A stretch of DNA of 64,000 nucleotides. Source: Nitrosomonas marina. Lineage in GTDB: Bacteria; Pseudomonadota; Gammaproteobacteria; Burkholderiales; Nitrosomonadaceae. Below, in pieces: positions 62,554 through 64,000 of the stretch. The notes under the pieces were generated by a model, which worked only from the letters and a program-made list of their open reading frames with translations, made no database searches and had not been told where the DNA came from. A program made the position numbers and the translations under genes. Every line of letters starts with the position of its first letter. Positions within the stretch are counted from its first letter, which is position 1. The stretch is from positions 1-64,000 of the forward strand of contig NZ_FOIA01000020.1 of the NCBI RefSeq assembly GCF_900111605.1, written 5' to 3'.

Positions 62554-63882
62554 ATGTCTGATACTAGCGAAATTGACACACTGATTGAAGCCCGCTGGGT
62601 TATACCGGTCGATGCACGACAGTCTGTTCTTGACAACCACGCAATCGCCGTCCATCAAGGTAACATAGTCGACATTCTCCCTGCTCATGTTGCGCAAGCC
62701 AAATATAACACTAAAAAAAATGTTGATTTGAAAAGTCATGCGTTAATCCCGGGACTCATCAATACACATACCCATGCAGCAATGATTCTGATGCGCGGCC
62801 TGGCGGATGATTTGCCGTTAATGACCTGGTTAAACAAATATATCTGGCCGACCGAGAGTCGTCATGTCGATGACACCTTTGTATTCGACGGCACACGCCT
62901 TGCCTGTGCCGAGATGCTCAGAGGCGGCATCACCTGTTTCAACGACATGTATTTTTTTCCTGAAGCTATAGCGCAAGGCGCTTTAGCCACCGGAATGCGC
63001 GCCTCGATCGGCATGATCGCCATTGATTTTCCAACACCTTATGCAAGCGACGCCGATGACTATCTGGCAAAAGGTATGGCACTTCGCGACAAACTACAGT
63101 CCAATCCACTGCTATCCTTCTGTTTTGCACCGCACGCACCATATACCGTCAGCGATCAAACGCTTGCGCATATCCTGACATACGCCGATCAGCTTGAAGT
63201 ACCCATTCATATTCATCTTCATGAAACCACTGACGAAATCGATATCAGCATAAAATCACACGGCATGCGGCCGATTGAACGCCTGCATCAGCTTGGCATG
63301 CTGGGGCCAAATTTGATAGCTGTGCATATGGTGCATCTGAATGAAGCTGAAATTCAGCTACTACAACAGCACGGGTGTCACGTTGTACATTGTCCGTCAT
63401 CCAACCTTAAACTCGCGAACGGATTTGCGCCCACCCCGCTACTCTTTGACCAGGCCGTCAATGTCACACTGGGCACTGATGGCGCCGCCAGTAACAACAG
63501 GCTTGACTTACTTGAAGAAATGCGATTGGCCGCGCTACTTGCCAAAGCCACTAGTAAACGCGCTGATACCCTGCCTGCCTACCATGCGCTTGAAATGGCC
63601 ACAATCAACGGTGCCCGCGCGCTTGGAATTGATGCTTTTACCGGCAGCCTTGAATCAGGCAAGGCAGCAGATATAACAGCAATTGATTTTTCTGACTTGC
63701 ATCTGTCACCATGCTACGACCCCGTTTCACATCTTGTTTATGCGGCCGGACGGGAACAGGTGAGTCATGTCTGGGTAAATGGTAATATACTGCTTGAGAA
63801 TAAACAATTGACGACACTTGACGAAGCTGACCTACATCGCCGGGCCTTATATTGGGAAGAATGCATCAAATCATCCATATAA
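62554..63882 (+). CDS. TRZ/ATZ-family hydrolase, probable SAH/MTA deaminase
   Basis: Amidohydrolase of 442 residues, close to S-adenosylhomocysteine/methylthioadenosine deaminases (MtaD-type). Metal ligands are in NTHTHAAMILMRG, the IHIHLHET and HMVHLN segments, and the GTDGAASNN block; CFAPHAPYTVSDQTL is a family mark. These enzymes clear by-products of SAM-dependent methylation, which fits with the SAM-using ubiG gene that follows. The exact substrate is inferred from family and context. Confidence 0.88.
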   Translation: MSDTSEIDTLIEARWVIPVDARQSVLDNHAIAVHQGNIVDILPAHVAQAKYNTKKNVDLKSHALIPGLINTHTHAAMILMRGLADDLPLMTWLNKYIWPTESRHVDDTFVFDGTRLACAEMLRGGITCFNDMYFFPEAIAQGALATGMRASIGMIAIDFPTPYASDADDYLAKGMALRDKLQSNPLLSFCFAPHAPYTVSDQTLAHILTYADQLEVPIHIHLHETTDEIDISIKSHGMRPIERLHQLGMLGPNLIAVHMVHLNEAEIQLLQQHGCHVVHCPSSNLKLANGFAPTPLLFDQAVNVTLGTDGAASNNRLDLLEEMRLAALLAKATSKRADTLPAYHALEMATINGARALGIDAFTGSLESGKAADITAIDFSDLHLSPCYDPVSHLVYAAGREQVSHVWVNGNILLENKQLTTLDEADLHRRALYWEECIKSSI

Positions 63883-63959
63883 ACCTGGAACGCTTCGAAA
63901 GCGCGTTTTTAAGCATCTATCACAGCTAATAACTGTCAAATTACGTCCGAGGAATCGAA

Positions 63960-64000
63960 ATGGAAAACGACGGTATCAATGCAGACCCTTTGGAGCTCGA
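63960..64000 (+). CDS. ubiG: Ubiquinone biosynthesis O-methyltransferase, 5' end only
   Basis: A frame from the ATG at 63960, with GAGG 7 nt upstream, reads MENDGINADPLEL before the window ends. NADP-EL is the start of UbiG proteins, SAM-dependent methyltransferases that act twice in ubiquinone synthesis. The conserved neighbour order with the upstream deaminase supports the call. Only 13 codons are visible. Confidence 0.7.
   Translation, partial: MENDGINADPLEL

Noticed and set aside
1..64000. CRISPR arrays, prophage, tRNA or rRNA genes, integrases
   Set aside because: No regularly spaced repeats, phage structural genes, integrase or tRNA-like cloverleaf was seen. A covariance-model search was not possible, so a missed small RNA cannot be excluded.

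Overview
The window looks like a chromosomal stretch of a betaproteobacterium, most likely a Nitrosomonas-like member of the Nitrosomonadales. This is inferred from protein resemblance and gene order (alaA-hom-thrC, rpe-gph-trpE, rlmH-maf-rng, map-rph-rdgB, proC-yggT-yggU, an SAH/MTA deaminase followed by ubiG). No rRNA, tRNA or CRISPR array was seen, so placement to genus is not proven. About 55 genes are supported, and most are housekeeping genes on both strands in short operons.

Region by region. 1-2.3 kb: an edge with a possible gene start, repeat debris and an APC permease. 2.3-8.3 kb: mgtE, then a block with a circularly permuted ATP-grasp enzyme, an alpha-E protein, the proteasome-like protease Anbu and a zinc metallopeptidase. 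8.6-12.5 kb: a two-gene signalling operon (REC-PAS-GGDEF-EAL regulator plus tandem-PAS histidine kinase). 13.2-14.9 kb: a flagellin carrying a zinc protease domain (flagellinolysin). 15.1-19.2 kb: threonine and alanine synthesis. 19.4-21.8 kb: a TPR/LicD/cytidylyltransferase fusion divergent from an RTX protein. 21.9-26.1 kb: fau, mutY, a shortened AsmA protein, a Rof-like Rho inhibitor and a YiaD-like lipoprotein. 26.2-31.6 kb: trpE-gph-rpe, apaG and a Na/Pi cotransporter broken by one extra base in a G6 run. 31.9-37.9 kb: two unknown genes, efp, an RsmI-like methylase, gloA, rubredoxin, thiD, thiE, hemL. 38.4-48.8 kb: cytochrome c4, map-rph-rdgB, a YbaL-type antiporter, an APH/AAA fusion, rlmH-maf-rng. 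48.8-54.9 kb: cheY-cheZ, an EamA transporter, a fatty-acid desaturase, rluE and yggU. 55-61.2 kb: yggT, proC, mutM and a GldA/F/G-like ABC system. 61.8-64 kb: an OmpA-domain protein, the deaminase and the first codons of ubiG.

The main non-genic feature is a family of about 270-bp MITE-like repeats with roughly 30-bp terminal inverted repeats beginning CTAG. There are three full copies (38058, 45719, 50430), one inverted half copy (8359), and a site at 26151 where two repeat tips are fused into a perfect 37-nt palindrome. The interior of the repeat is itself built from paired arms, so the element could fold into a branched structure.

The items most worth following up are the structured repeat family, the protease-bearing flagellin, the TPR/LicD/cytidylyltransferase fusion next to the RTX gene, the G6 frameshift in the phosphate transporter, and the AsmA gene that ends exactly where mutY begins.
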